A stretch of DNA of 64,000 nucleotides from contig NZ_CP116339.1 of the NCBI RefSeq assembly GCF_028198165.1, positions 2,859,001-2,923,000 of the forward strand, given 5' to 3'. Positions 21,221 to 29,547 of this stretch are shown in pieces. Made by a program: the position numbers and the translations under genes. The notes under the pieces are model-generated. The model had not been told where the DNA came from. It saw only the letters and a list, made by a program, of their open reading frames with translations, and did no database searches. The DNA comes from Pseudoxanthomonas sp. JBR18 (GTDB taxonomy: Bacteria; Pseudomonadota; Gammaproteobacteria; Xanthomonadales; Xanthomonadaceae). The stretch's first letter is position 1, and each line of letters opens with the position of its first letter.

Positions 21221-22992
21221 ACGAGCGCGGGTCTTCCCTGGTCCAGGCACTCGGCGATTTCCATTTTCTGCGGCCGTGGTGGCTGCTGGCCTTGCTCGTC
21301 TTGCCCGTGCTGTGGTGGTTGTGGCGCCTGACCCAGCAGCGGGCCAATGCGTGGCGCGGCCTGGTCGATGCCCATCTGCTGGCGCACCTGCAGGTCGGCG
21401 GCGGACGCAGGCAGCGGTTGACCCTGGTCGGCTGCCTGCTGGCCTGGAGCCTGGGCGCACTGGCGATGGCCGGGCCCACTTGGCGTCAGGCCGAACAGCC
21501 GTTGTGGCAGACGCGCGCGCCCCTGGTCATCGCGCTGGACCTGTCGGGCAGCATCAACGCCAACGACCTGCCGCCTTCCCGGCTGCTGCAGGCGCGGGCC
21601 AAGCTGGCCACGCTGCTGCGTGAGCGCGCCGGCGGTCAGGTGGGGCTGGTGGCCTACGCGGGGCAGCCCTTCACCGTGGCGCCGCTGACCGACGATGCCG
21701 CCAACGTGGCGTTGTTCCTCGATGCGCTGCAGCCCGGGATCATGCCCGTGCCAGGCAACGATGCCCGCCAGGCGATTGCCTGGTCGCAGGGCCTGTTGCG
21801 CCAGGCGGGATTCGATCAAGGGCAGATTCTCCTGCTGACCGACCATGCCGATGACAACGCCGAGGCCGCGGCGCGGAGCGCGGCGGCTCGGGGTTACAGC
21901 GTGTCGGTGATGGGCCTGGGCACCGCCGACGGCGCGGCCTATCGCGATGCCGACGGGCAGATCGGGCGTGCACGTCTGGATGCGGCCTCCCTGCAGCGGC
22001 TGGCATCGGCCGGTGCGGGGCGCTACACGCCACTGACCAGCGACGATCGCGACCTGAAGCTGCTCGGCGTGCTCGATCCACAATCCGAGGACGCGCGCGC
22101 CGCCCACGGTGAGAAGGGAACGTCCTGGCTGGACCAGGGCTACTGGGTGCTGCCGCTGTTGATGCTGCTGTGCCTGCTGGCCTTCCGCCGGGGCGGAGTA
22201 CTGGCGGTGCTGGCGCTGTGCGCGGTCTTGCCGATGGCCTTCCCGGCGGGGGCGGTGGACTGGTGGCAGCGGGCCGACCAGAAGGCCCAGGCCAGGATCG
22301 AGCAGGGGGCGCAGGCCTACCGCCGGGGCGATTTCGAGACCGCTGAATCGAAGTTCCGCGGCCTGCCGACAGCCGACGGGCTTTACAACCGTGGTAACGC
22401 GTTGGCCAAGCAGGGGCGCTACGACGAGGCCATCGCCGCCTACGATGCTGCCTTGAAGCAACAGCCTGGCATGGAGGACGCCATCGCCAACCGCGCGGCG
22501 GTCGAGGCGGCGCGCAAGCGCCAGCAGCAGTCCGGCGACGGGCAGGGCGGCCAGGGCGGAAAGGGGGGGCAAAAGCCTCCACCGCAAGGCCAGAACCAGC
22601 AACAGGATGGCAAACAGGGCGCCGACAAGACCGGCGCGCAGGATCGCTCCGAAGGGAATTCGAAACAGCAGGATCCCAAGGGCGGCGAACAGGATGGCAA
22701 ACAGGGCGATCCGCAGGAGGATCCAGCCAAGTCCGAAGCCCAGCGCCAGCAGGAGCAGCAGTCAGCCGACGCGGCCCAGCGCCAGCGCATGGAGCAGGCC
22801 ATGCAGCAGGGTCAGGGCGAGCAGGATGCCGACAAGGCCGCACAGGCAAACGGCAAGCAGGAAACCCCGGCCGAGCGCGAGCGGCGGCAGGCAACCGAGG
22901 CCTGGTTGCGGCGCGTCCCCGATGATCCGGGCGGGCTGCTGAAGGCCAAGTTCCAGCTTGAGTACGAAAGACGCCAGAGGGAAGGACAATGA
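21217..22992 (+). CDS. VWA plus TPR fusion protein, BatB-BatC-like
   Basis: A 591-residue fusion. N-terminal membrane helices (about 20-36 and 68-85) lead into a VWA domain with DLSGSI (108-113) and LLLTDHADD. Two more helices at about 308-345 are followed by a TPR unit (about 387-425, LYNRGNALAKQGRYDEAIAA). A Gln/Gly/Lys/Asp-rich low-complexity stretch (about 430-560) and a short conserved tail (RRVPDDPGGLLKAKFQLEY) complete it. In Bacteroidetes BatB and BatC are separate, so this is a natural fusion also common in Gammaproteobacteria. It overlaps both neighbours by 4 bases. Confidence 0.92.
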   Translation: MNERGSSLVQALGDFHFLRPWWLLALLVLPVLWWLWRLTQQRANAWRGLVDAHLLAHLQVGGGRRQRLTLVGCLLAWSLGALAMAGPTWRQAEQPLWQTRAPLVIALDLSGSINANDLPPSRLLQARAKLATLLRERAGGQVGLVAYAGQPFTVAPLTDDAANVALFLDALQPGIMPVPGNDARQAIAWSQGLLRQAGFDQGQILLLTDHADDNAEAAARSAAARGYSVSVMGLGTADGAAYRDADGQIGRARLDAASLQRLASAGAGRYTPLTSDDRDLKLLGVLDPQSEDARAAHGEKGTSWLDQGYWVLPLLMLLCLLAFRRGGVLAVLALCAVLPMAFPAGAVDWWQRADQKAQARIEQGAQAYRRGDFETAESKFRGLPTADGLYNRGNALAKQGRYDEAIAAYDAALKQQPGMEDAIANRAAVEAARKRQQQSGDGQGGQGGKGGQKPPPQGQNQQQDGKQGADKTGAQDRSEGNSKQQDPKGGEQDGKQGDPQEDPAKSEAQRQQEQQSADAAQRQRMEQAMQQGQGEQDADKAAQANGKQETPAERERRQATEAWLRRVPDDPGGLLKAKFQLEYERRQREGQ

Positions 22993-24770
22993 TGCGACCG
23001 GTGACCCCCATGCCGCTCCGCCGCCAGCGGGCGCACGGCATCGTGCGGATGCCGGTCGTAGCGCTGCTGGTCCTGCTCTCGCTCCTGGTCTGCGCGGCGC
23101 CCGCCCTGGCCGAAACCCGTGCCTGGCTGGATCGCTCGCGCACCGTGCTGGGCCAACCGGTGGTGCTCAACATCGAGAGCAGCAAGGACATCGGCCAGCC
23201 GGACATGACGCCGCTGCAGCGCGACTTCGATGTCGTCGATACCTCCAGTAGCCGGCAGGTGGAGATGGTCAACGGGAGGATCAACCGCTCGACCCTGCTG
23301 GCCATCACCCTGCAACCGCGCCGGACCGGCGAGCTGACCGTGCCACCGCTGGAATTCCAGGGCGAGCGCACCCCTCCCCTGGGCCTGCGCGTGGCCGACG
23401 CGCCGGCGGCGCAGCCGGGCAGCAGCAATGCCTACATCGAGACCGAAGTCGATGACCTCACGCCGTACGTGCAACAGACGGTCGGGGTCACGCTGCGGCT
23501 GTTCTACGCGGTGCCGCTGGTGTCGGGACAACTGGACATGGATCCGCCCAAGGGCACCTCGCTGCAGCGGGTCGGGGATGACGTGCAGTCCACCAAGGAA
23601 GTCAACGGGCGTCGCTACAACGTGGTCGAGCGGCGGTTCCTGCTGGTGCCCGACCGCAGCGGCACGCTCACCTTGCCGGCGGCGCGGTTTACCGGGCGCG
23701 CCGCTGGCGGTGGCTTCTTCGACAGCATGCTGGGCATGGGCCAGCGCAGCGAACTCAATGCCGTCGGGCAGTCTCAGACGCTCCACGTGCAGCCGCAGCC
23801 TGACCAGGCGCGACAGCCATGGTTGCCGGTCTCCGATCTGCGCCTGCGCTATGCCACCGCACCGCGTGACCTGACCGCCGGGCAGGCGAGCAGTTTCGTG
23901 GTCCAGGCCACCGTGCGCGGTGCGACGCGAACGCAGCTGCCGGACCTGCCGATCCCCGACGTCCAGGGCGCGCAGGTCTTCGCCGAACCGGCCACGTATG
24001 AGGAGCGCTTCGACGGTGCGACACCGGTGGTAGAGGTGACGCGCAAGTATTCACTGGTGCCCAACGGGGCCGGGAAGCTCGTCCTGCCGGGGTTGAAGAT
24101 GGACTGGTGGGACGTCAAGGCCGACCAGGCGCGCACCTCGGCGCTGCCCGACATGACCCTGCAGGTGGCGCGTGGCGCCGGCAGCTTCGCCAACGCCACC
24201 CTGCCGCAAGCGGCGCCTGCGCAGGCCGCGGAAGATGCCCCCGCACCGGAGGCCAGGACGCAAGCGATCCCCATGCCCAACGCCGGTGGCGACCTGTCGC
24301 GGGGGGCGGGCAACGCGCGGATCTGGATGCTGTTCGCCGTGCTGTTCGCGCTGCTGTGGCTGCTGACCCTGGGCTGGATGCTGTGGCGCGCCCGCACCGG
24401 GCAGGGGCCGTTGTCGCGGATCGCGCCGGCGTTGGGCTTGCCGGTCGCCGCCACGGGGCCAAGGCCGACCCATGGCTTGCCCGACCTGCGCAAGGCGCTG
24501 GATGCCGGCACCCTGGAAGAGGTGGCCGAGGTGCTGCGCGGCATGGCCGCGCCGCCCGCCGCGGATCTGGATCGCCTGACCGAGGCGCTGGCCGATCCCG
24601 CCCAGCGGGCGGCGGTCGATGCGCTGCGTCGCGCGCGCTGGGCCGATGGCGATGGGCCGGCCGCGCGCGCGCGACTGCGCGACGCGTTCGCGCGTGGCCC
24701 CCAGTGGAAGGCGCAAGGCGCCAAGGCGGGTGACGCGCAGCTCCCGCCGCTGTACCCCGGCGGCGACTGA
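22989..24770 (+). CDS. BatD-family exported protein
   Basis: A 593-residue protein with an N-terminal signal peptide (cleavage probably after APALA, near residue 42). A beta-rich periplasmic oxygen-tolerance/BatD domain opens with LDRSRTVLGQPVVLNI. One membrane helix (about 445-465) and a cytoplasmic C-terminal region follow. It closes the Bat-type operon. No terminator with a T-run was seen in the 126 bases after it. Confidence 0.9.
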   Translation: MMRPVTPMPLRRQRAHGIVRMPVVALLVLLSLLVCAAPALAETRAWLDRSRTVLGQPVVLNIESSKDIGQPDMTPLQRDFDVVDTSSSRQVEMVNGRINRSTLLAITLQPRRTGELTVPPLEFQGERTPPLGLRVADAPAAQPGSSNAYIETEVDDLTPYVQQTVGVTLRLFYAVPLVSGQLDMDPPKGTSLQRVGDDVQSTKEVNGRRYNVVERRFLLVPDRSGTLTLPAARFTGRAAGGGFFDSMLGMGQRSELNAVGQSQTLHVQPQPDQARQPWLPVSDLRLRYATAPRDLTAGQASSFVVQATVRGATRTQLPDLPIPDVQGAQVFAEPATYEERFDGATPVVEVTRKYSLVPNGAGKLVLPGLKMDWWDVKADQARTSALPDMTLQVARGAGSFANATLPQAAPAQAAEDAPAPEARTQAIPMPNAGGDLSRGAGNARIWMLFAVLFALLWLLTLGWMLWRARTGQGPLSRIAPALGLPVAATGPRPTHGLPDLRKALDAGTLEEVAEVLRGMAAPPAADLDRLTEALADPAQRAAVDALRRARWADGDGPAARARLRDAFARGPQWKAQGAKAGDAQLPPLYPGGD

Positions 24771-24896
24771 GCGTTCGCGCGCACGATTGACGCGCTCACC
24801 CGCCCGACGGAGTGGGGCACCCTGTAGGCTTCCGAGGCGGCTCCAGCGGCGGGCAGCTCCTTGCTAAGCTGCGCGGATACCTTCCAGGAGCGCCGG

Positions 24897-26222
24897 ATGT
24901 CCGTTTCCCCTTCTTCGCCCAAGCGCGGTCTTGAACTCCACTGGCAGATGGCCATCGGGTTCGTGGTGGGAACCGTGGCCGGCCTGCTGGCCAATTTCTA
25001 TTTCGCCAACGCCGGCTGGCTGGAGACGCTGACCCAGTACGTCACCGACCCCATCGGCCAGCTGTTCCTGCGCCTGCTGTTCATGCTGGTGATCCCGCTG
25101 GTGTTCTCGGCGCTGGTGCTGGGCGTGGTGGAAATCGGCGATCCCAAGTCGCTGGGGCGCATCGGCCTGAAGACGTTGCTGTGGATCCTGCTGGTCACCA
25201 CCATCGCGGTGACCATCGGTCTGGTGGCGGTCAACCTGCTGCAGCCGGGCCACGGCCTGCCCGAAGCGCAGCGTGCGCTGCTGATGGAGGCCGGGGCCCA
25301 GCGCGGCGGCGAAATCGTGGCCAAGGGCCAGTCCAACCCTTCCGGGATCGAACTGCTGCTCAACATCGTGCCCAAGAACCCGATCGCCGCCGCCGCCAAT
25401 GGCGAACTGATCTCGGTGATGTTCTTCGCGCTGATGTTCGGCATTGGCGCCACCGTGCTGCGCACCCCTGGTGTCAACACCTTCGTCGGCGCCTGCCAGG
25501 GCGTCTATGACATCTGCCTGCGCCTGATCGAGTGGGTCATCAAGCTGGCGCCCTACGCGGTGGCCGCGCTGCTGTTCAGCATCACCGCCAAGCTGGGGTT
25601 CGAGGTGCTGGTCCAGCTGGCCCGTTTCGTCGGCACGGTGCTGCTGGCCTTGGGCGTGCATTTCTTCATCGTGTTTCCGACTCTGCTGTGGTTGTTCTGC
25701 CGGGTCTCGCCGCTGGCGTTCTGGCGCGGCGCGCAGCCGGCCATCCTGACCTCGTTCTCCACCTCGTCTTCCAGCGCCACGCTGCCGACCTCGCTGATGG
25801 TGGCCGAGGAGCGCCTGGGCGTGCCGCGCCAGGTGGCGCGCTTCGTCTGCACCCTGGGGGCGACGGCCAACATGAACGGCACGGCACTGTTCGAAGGCAT
25901 CACCGTGCTGTTCCTGGCGCAGTTCTACGGCGTGCATCTTGGGCTGGGACAGCAGGTGATGATCCTGGTGCTGTGCGTATTCGGTGCGATCGGAGCGGCT
26001 GGCGTGCCGGGCGGTTCGCTGCCGGTGATCGCCATGATCCTGGCGATGTTCGGCATCCCGCCGGAGGGCATCGGCCTGATCCTGGGCGTGGACCGGCTGC
26101 TGGACATGTGCCGCACGACGGTCAACGTCACCGGGGACATCGTCGGTTCGATGGTGGTGGCCAAGGGCGAGCCGGCGCACCATGAGATTTCCGTGGAAGA
26201 GGAACTGCGGGCCGGCGCCTAG
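24897..26222 (+). CDS. Dicarboxylate/amino acid:cation symporter (DAACS family)
   Basis: Inner-membrane carrier of the glutamate/aspartate/C4-dicarboxylate family, driven by Na+ or H+. The 441-residue product has eight-helix topology, the HP1 serine-rich loop [16 protein letters not shown], the TM7 motif [13 protein letters not shown] (family NMDGT-type) and [17 protein letters not shown] in TM8. The substrate, glutamate or C4-dicarboxylates, cannot be fixed from sequence. The Arg in MCRTTVNV is the position associated with acidic-substrate binding. The ATG has AGGAG 6 bases upstream. Confidence 0.92.
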   Translation: MSVSPSSPKRGLELHWQMAIGFVVGTVAGLLANFYFANAGWLETLTQYVTDPIGQLFLRLLFMLVIPLVFSALVLGVVEIGDPKSLGRIGLKTLLWILLVTTIAVTIGLVAVNLLQPGHGLPEAQRALLMEAGAQRGGEIVAKGQSNPSGIELLLNIVPKNPIAAAANGELISVMFFALMFGIGATVLRTPGVNTFVGACQGVYDICLRLIEWVIKLAPYAVAALLFSITAKLGFEVLVQLARFVGTVLLALGVHFFIVFPTLLWLFCRVSPLAFWRGAQPAILTSFSTSSSSATLPTSLMVAEERLGVPRQVARFVCTLGATANMNGTALFEGITVLFLAQFYGVHLGLGQQVMILVLCVFGAIGAAGVPGGSLPVIAMILAMFGIPPEGIGLILGVDRLLDMCRTTVNVTGDIVGSMVVAKGEPAHHEISVEEELRAGA

Positions 26223-26329
26223 CGGCCGCAAATCCGCGCCGCCCCGGTCCTCATGTGACCTTCCGGGGCGGGGATGGGACAATAGGGGTTCCCGGCGCTG
26301 CCTGCGCCGCTTTCTGCCCCTGTCCCCTC

Positions 26330-28339
26330 ATGTCCGCTCCGACCCGCCGCCAGCTCGCCAACGCCATCCGTTTCCTCGCCGCCGACGCGGTGCAGGCCGC
26401 CAATTCCGGCCACCCCGGCATGCCCATGGGCATGGCCGACATCGCCGAAGTGCTGTGGAACGACTACCTCAGCCACAACCCCAACAACCCCAAGTGGTTC
26501 AACCGTGACCGCTTTGTGCTCTCCAACGGCCACGGCTCGATGCTGCAGTACGCGCTGCTGCACCTGACCGGCTACGACCTGCCGATGGAGGAGTTGAAGA
26601 ACTTCCGCCAGCTGCATTCCAAGACGCCTGGCCACCCGGAAGGACACCTGACGCCCGGCGTGGAAACCACCACCGGTCCGCTGGGGCAGGGCTTTGCCAA
26701 CGCCGTGGGCTTTGCCCTGGCCGAGAAGCTGCTGGCCCAGCGCTACAACAGGCCCGAATACAACGTCGTCGACCACCGCACCTGGGTGTTCATGGGCGAC
26801 GGCTGCATGATGGAAGGCATCTCGCACGAAGCCGCCTCGCTCGCCGGCACCCTGGGCCTGGGCAAGCTGGTGGCCTTCTGGGACGACAACAAGATCTCCA
26901 TCGACGGCGACACCGACGGCTGGTTCACCGATGACACGCCGGCGCGCTTCCGCGCCTACGGCTGGCACACCATCGGTCCGATCAACGGCCACGCGCCGGA
27001 GGAGATCAAGGCCGCCATCGACGAAGCGCTGCAGATCACCGACAAGCCCACGCTCATCGCCTGCAAGACCACGATCGGCTTCGGCTCGCCCAACAAGGCC
27101 GGCAAGGAAGAAGCCCACGGTTCGGCCCTGGGCCCGGATGAAGTGGCGGCCACCCGCAAGGCACTGGACTGGCCGTACCCGGCCTTCGAGATTCCGCAGG
27201 AGATCTACGACGGCTGGCGCGCCACCGGCGCAGGGTCGCTGCGGCAGGGCGAGTGGGAGCAGCTGTTCGACAAGTACGCCAAGCAATTCCCGGCCGAGTC
27301 GGCCGAACTGGTGCGTCGTTCGCACGCCGAGTTGCCCGAAGACTTCGGTGCCAAGCTGGATGCCTACGTGGCCAAGCTGCAGGAAGAGGGCCCGGAGATC
27401 GCCTCGCGCAAGGCGTCCCAGCAGACCATCGAAGTGCTGGCCGGCCTGCTGCCCGAGCTGCTGGGCGGTTCGGCCGACCTGGCCCCGTCCAACCTGACCA
27501 TGTGGAAGGCGGCCAAGACCGCGGTGGGCGAAGACCCCCAGGCCAACTACGTGCACTACGGCGTACGCGAGTTCGGCATGACGGCCATCGTCAATGGCGT
27601 GGCCCAGCATGGCGGCTTCGTGCCGTTCGATGCGACCTTCCTGACCTTCAGCGACTACGCCCGCAACGCGGTGCGCATGAGCGCCCTGATGCATAGCCGC
27701 GCCATCCACGTGTACACCCACGACTCCATCGGCCTGGGCGAGGACGGCCCCACCCACCAGCCGGTCGAGCATCTGGCCAGCCTGCGCCTGATCCCCAACA
27801 ACGATGTGTGGCGCCCCTGCGACGCGGTGGAAACCGCCGCGTCCTGGAAGGCGGCCGTCATGCGCACCGAGGGCCCCAACTGCCTGATCTTCAGCCGCCA
27901 GAACCTTAAGCACCAGCCGCGCGACAAGGCCGGGATCGAGGGCATCTACCGCGGCGGCTACGTCCTGGCCGAGGCCGAGGGCGGCGCCCCCAAGGCGATC
28001 CTGATCGCCACCGGTTCGGAAGTGGGCATCGCCTCGGAGGCCCGCGAGAAGCTGCAGGCCGCCGGCATCCCGACCCGTCTGGTGTCCATGCCGTGCACTG
28101 ATGTATTCGATCGCCAGGACGCGGCCTACCGCGAGTCGGTGCTGCCGCGCTCGGTTCGCGCGCGCGTGGCGGTGGAGGCGGCGTCGGCCGACTTCTGGTT
28201 CAAGTATGTGGGCCTGGATGGTGCGGTGGTCGGCATGACGACGTTCGGCGAGTCGGCCCCGGCCAGCGCGCTGTTCCCGTACTTCGGCTTCACCGCAGAC
28301 CACGTGGTCGAAGCGGTGCAGAGCGTGATCCAGGGCTGA
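26330..28339 (+). CDS. tktA: Transketolase
   Basis: Thiamine-diphosphate enzyme of the pentose phosphate pathway that moves two-carbon ketol units. The 669-residue length is typical. Visible motifs are [13 protein letters not shown] (26-38), the TPP/Mg motif GDGCMMEG (156-163) with [10 protein letters not shown], the active-site glutamate region [11 protein letters not shown] and the C-terminal [14 protein letters not shown]. The ATG ([14 protein letters not shown]) matches the family N-terminus. No ribosome binding site lies before it. A full-length open frame on the opposite strand is a GC artefact. Confidence 0.97.
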   Translation: MSAPTRRQLANAIRFLAADAVQAANSGHPGMPMGMADIAEVLWNDYLSHNPNNPKWFNRDRFVLSNGHGSMLQYALLHLTGYDLPMEELKNFRQLHSKTPGHPEGHLTPGVETTTGPLGQGFANAVGFALAEKLLAQRYNRPEYNVVDHRTWVFMGDGCMMEGISHEAASLAGTLGLGKLVAFWDDNKISIDGDTDGWFTDDTPARFRAYGWHTIGPINGHAPEEIKAAIDEALQITDKPTLIACKTTIGFGSPNKAGKEEAHGSALGPDEVAATRKALDWPYPAFEIPQEIYDGWRATGAGSLRQGEWEQLFDKYAKQFPAESAELVRRSHAELPEDFGAKLDAYVAKLQEEGPEIASRKASQQTIEVLAGLLPELLGGSADLAPSNLTMWKAAKTAVGEDPQANYVHYGVREFGMTAIVNGVAQHGGFVPFDATFLTFSDYARNAVRMSALMHSRAIHVYTHDSIGLGEDGPTHQPVEHLASLRLIPNNDVWRPCDAVETAASWKAAVMRTEGPNCLIFSRQNLKHQPRDKAGIEGIYRGGYVLAEAEGGAPKAILIATGSEVGIASEAREKLQAAGIPTRLVSMPCTDVFDRQDAAYRESVLPRSVRARVAVEAASADFWFKYVGLDGAVVGMTTFGESAPASALFPYFGFTADHVVEAVQSVIQG

Positions 28340-28360
28340 TTACGGCTTTCCTGACTTGAG

Positions 28361-28396
28361 CGAAGAAGGCCGGGCCATGCCCGGCCTTCTTCGTTT
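28361..28396 (+). terminator. Strong hairpin terminator after tktA
   Basis: A perfect 15-bp stem (28361-28375 with 28379-28393) with a 3-base loop is followed by TTT. It lies 21 bases after the transketolase stop. Confidence 0.85.
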
Positions 28397-28536
28397 CCGC
28401 GCCGCGCATGGCCAGATGCTCGACGGCATTGTTGGCCCAGCTTGAATGATGCTGTCCGTCCATTCGGCTTTATCCCTATGGGCGCTGCGACAAGACTGCA
28501 GATCCTGCGCCTTGGGCGCGAATCGAGAGACTGCGC

Positions 28537-29010
28537 ATGGCGATGGAGCGGAAGGTCAACGAGCCGCCTCGTGCCGGCACTCCGGGAATGTGGCGCGCCG
28601 AGGTCCTGGGATATGCGCTGCTGCGCATCTGCTTCGGCGCGATTCTGCTGACCCATGGTCTGCCCAAGGCGCTGGGAACCGCGCATGGGTCGATGGCCGA
28701 CCCGATGCAGGGCTCGATCCACCTGATCGGCGAACGCATGGGGCTGCCCTTCGCCCCACAGCTGGCCTGGCTGGTGATGCTGCTGGAAACCGTTGGCGCG
28801 CTGCTGTTGATCCTGGGCGCCGGCACCCGTGCGGTGGCCGCACTGGTGGCGCTGGAGATGGTTGGCATCTGCCTGGCGTTGGGCCCGACCTGGCCGTGGA
28901 TCGACCGCGGCATCGAATACCCGGTGCTCATGGCCGTCCTGGCAGCGTACCTGGCCGTGCGCGGCGCCGGTCCGCTGGGGCTGGACGCGGTGTGGCGGCG
29001 CGGACGCTGA
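28537..29010 (+). CDS. DoxX-family membrane protein
   Basis: A 157-residue four-helix integral membrane protein. The DoxX opening RICFGAILLTHGLPKALG (about 30-47) is followed by helices at about 77-95, 97-117 and 122-142. DoxX/DoxD proteins are widespread and linked to redox or thiol stress, with no firm reaction for most. Two ATGs two codons apart are possible starts. GAGAG lies about 8 bases upstream of the first. Confidence 0.85.
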   Translation: MAMERKVNEPPRAGTPGMWRAEVLGYALLRICFGAILLTHGLPKALGTAHGSMADPMQGSIHLIGERMGLPFAPQLAWLVMLLETVGALLLILGAGTRAVAALVALEMVGICLALGPTWPWIDRGIEYPVLMAVLAAYLAVRGAGPLGLDAVWRRGR

Positions 29011-29021
29011 TCCGGCCGCGC

Positions 29022-29324
29022 TCAGCGCGGCGGCGCGGTGGGTGTCGTCTTCGAAGCGTCGGAACCTGCCTGCCCCGGCGCCGTGTCGGTGGTCGGCGCG
29101 TCCGCGGGGACTCGGGTTGGCTGGACGTCGCCGACCATGCGCACGGCCGGTGTCGCTGGCGGAGTCTTGTCCACCGCCGCATCGACGGCGGCCGCAGCCG
29201 AGCCCGGCATCGAGGTCGGCTGGACCTCAACGCCGATGGCGCGCTTTGCCTGGTAACGCTCGATCATGCGCAGGCCCACCGCGCCGATCACGATGCCCAA
29301 CAACAAGGTCAGCAGGAATCTCAT
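29022..29324 (-). CDS. Small single-pass membrane protein, unknown function
   Basis: A 100-residue protein. A membrane helix at residues 1-18 (MRFLLTLLLGIVIGAVGL) is followed by a basic segment (RMIERYQAKRAIG) and a Pro/Ala/Thr-rich low-complexity tail to the end. GGAGAG lies about 9 bases before the ATG, which supports this start over any upstream one. No family recognised. It converges on the DoxX gene with an 11-base gap. Confidence 0.65.
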   Translation of the reverse strand: MRFLLTLLLGIVIGAVGLRMIERYQAKRAIGVEVQPTSMPGSAAAAVDAAVDKTPPATPAVRMVGDVQPTRVPADAPTTDTAPGQAGSDASKTTPTAPPR

Positions 29325-29547
29325 CGGAAGCTCTCCACTTTTTGGCGCTGTGCCGTGGGTGGCGCCGCGCCGATGGATACCATGCCGGGTCGGGTTGCGC
29401 GGGCAGCGTGAAGATCCGCCTGCGGGCCCATCGCCGCGCGCATGCAATGACAGCTGAAATGCCGATGCCGGTCGCGCTTGCGGCAGCGTGTGGCATACGC
29501 GCATGATGCGCGCCTTCCCAGATTCCCACCGACATGGACGGCGTTGC

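Noticed and set aside
21740..23428. A 562-codon minus-strand frame opposite the VWA/TPR and BatD genes
   Set aside because: Arg/Pro-rich shadow with no domain. The plus-strand genes overlap by ATGA and match known families.
24864..26282. A 472-codon antisense frame opposite the symporter gene
   Set aside because: Composition is His/Gln/Arg-rich without hydrophobic or family pattern, as in other GC shadows. The plus-strand symporter is unambiguous.
26219..28303. A 694-codon open frame antisense to the entire transketolase gene
   Set aside because: It has no recognisable domain and is the expected by-product of GC-rich third codon positions in a highly biased gene.
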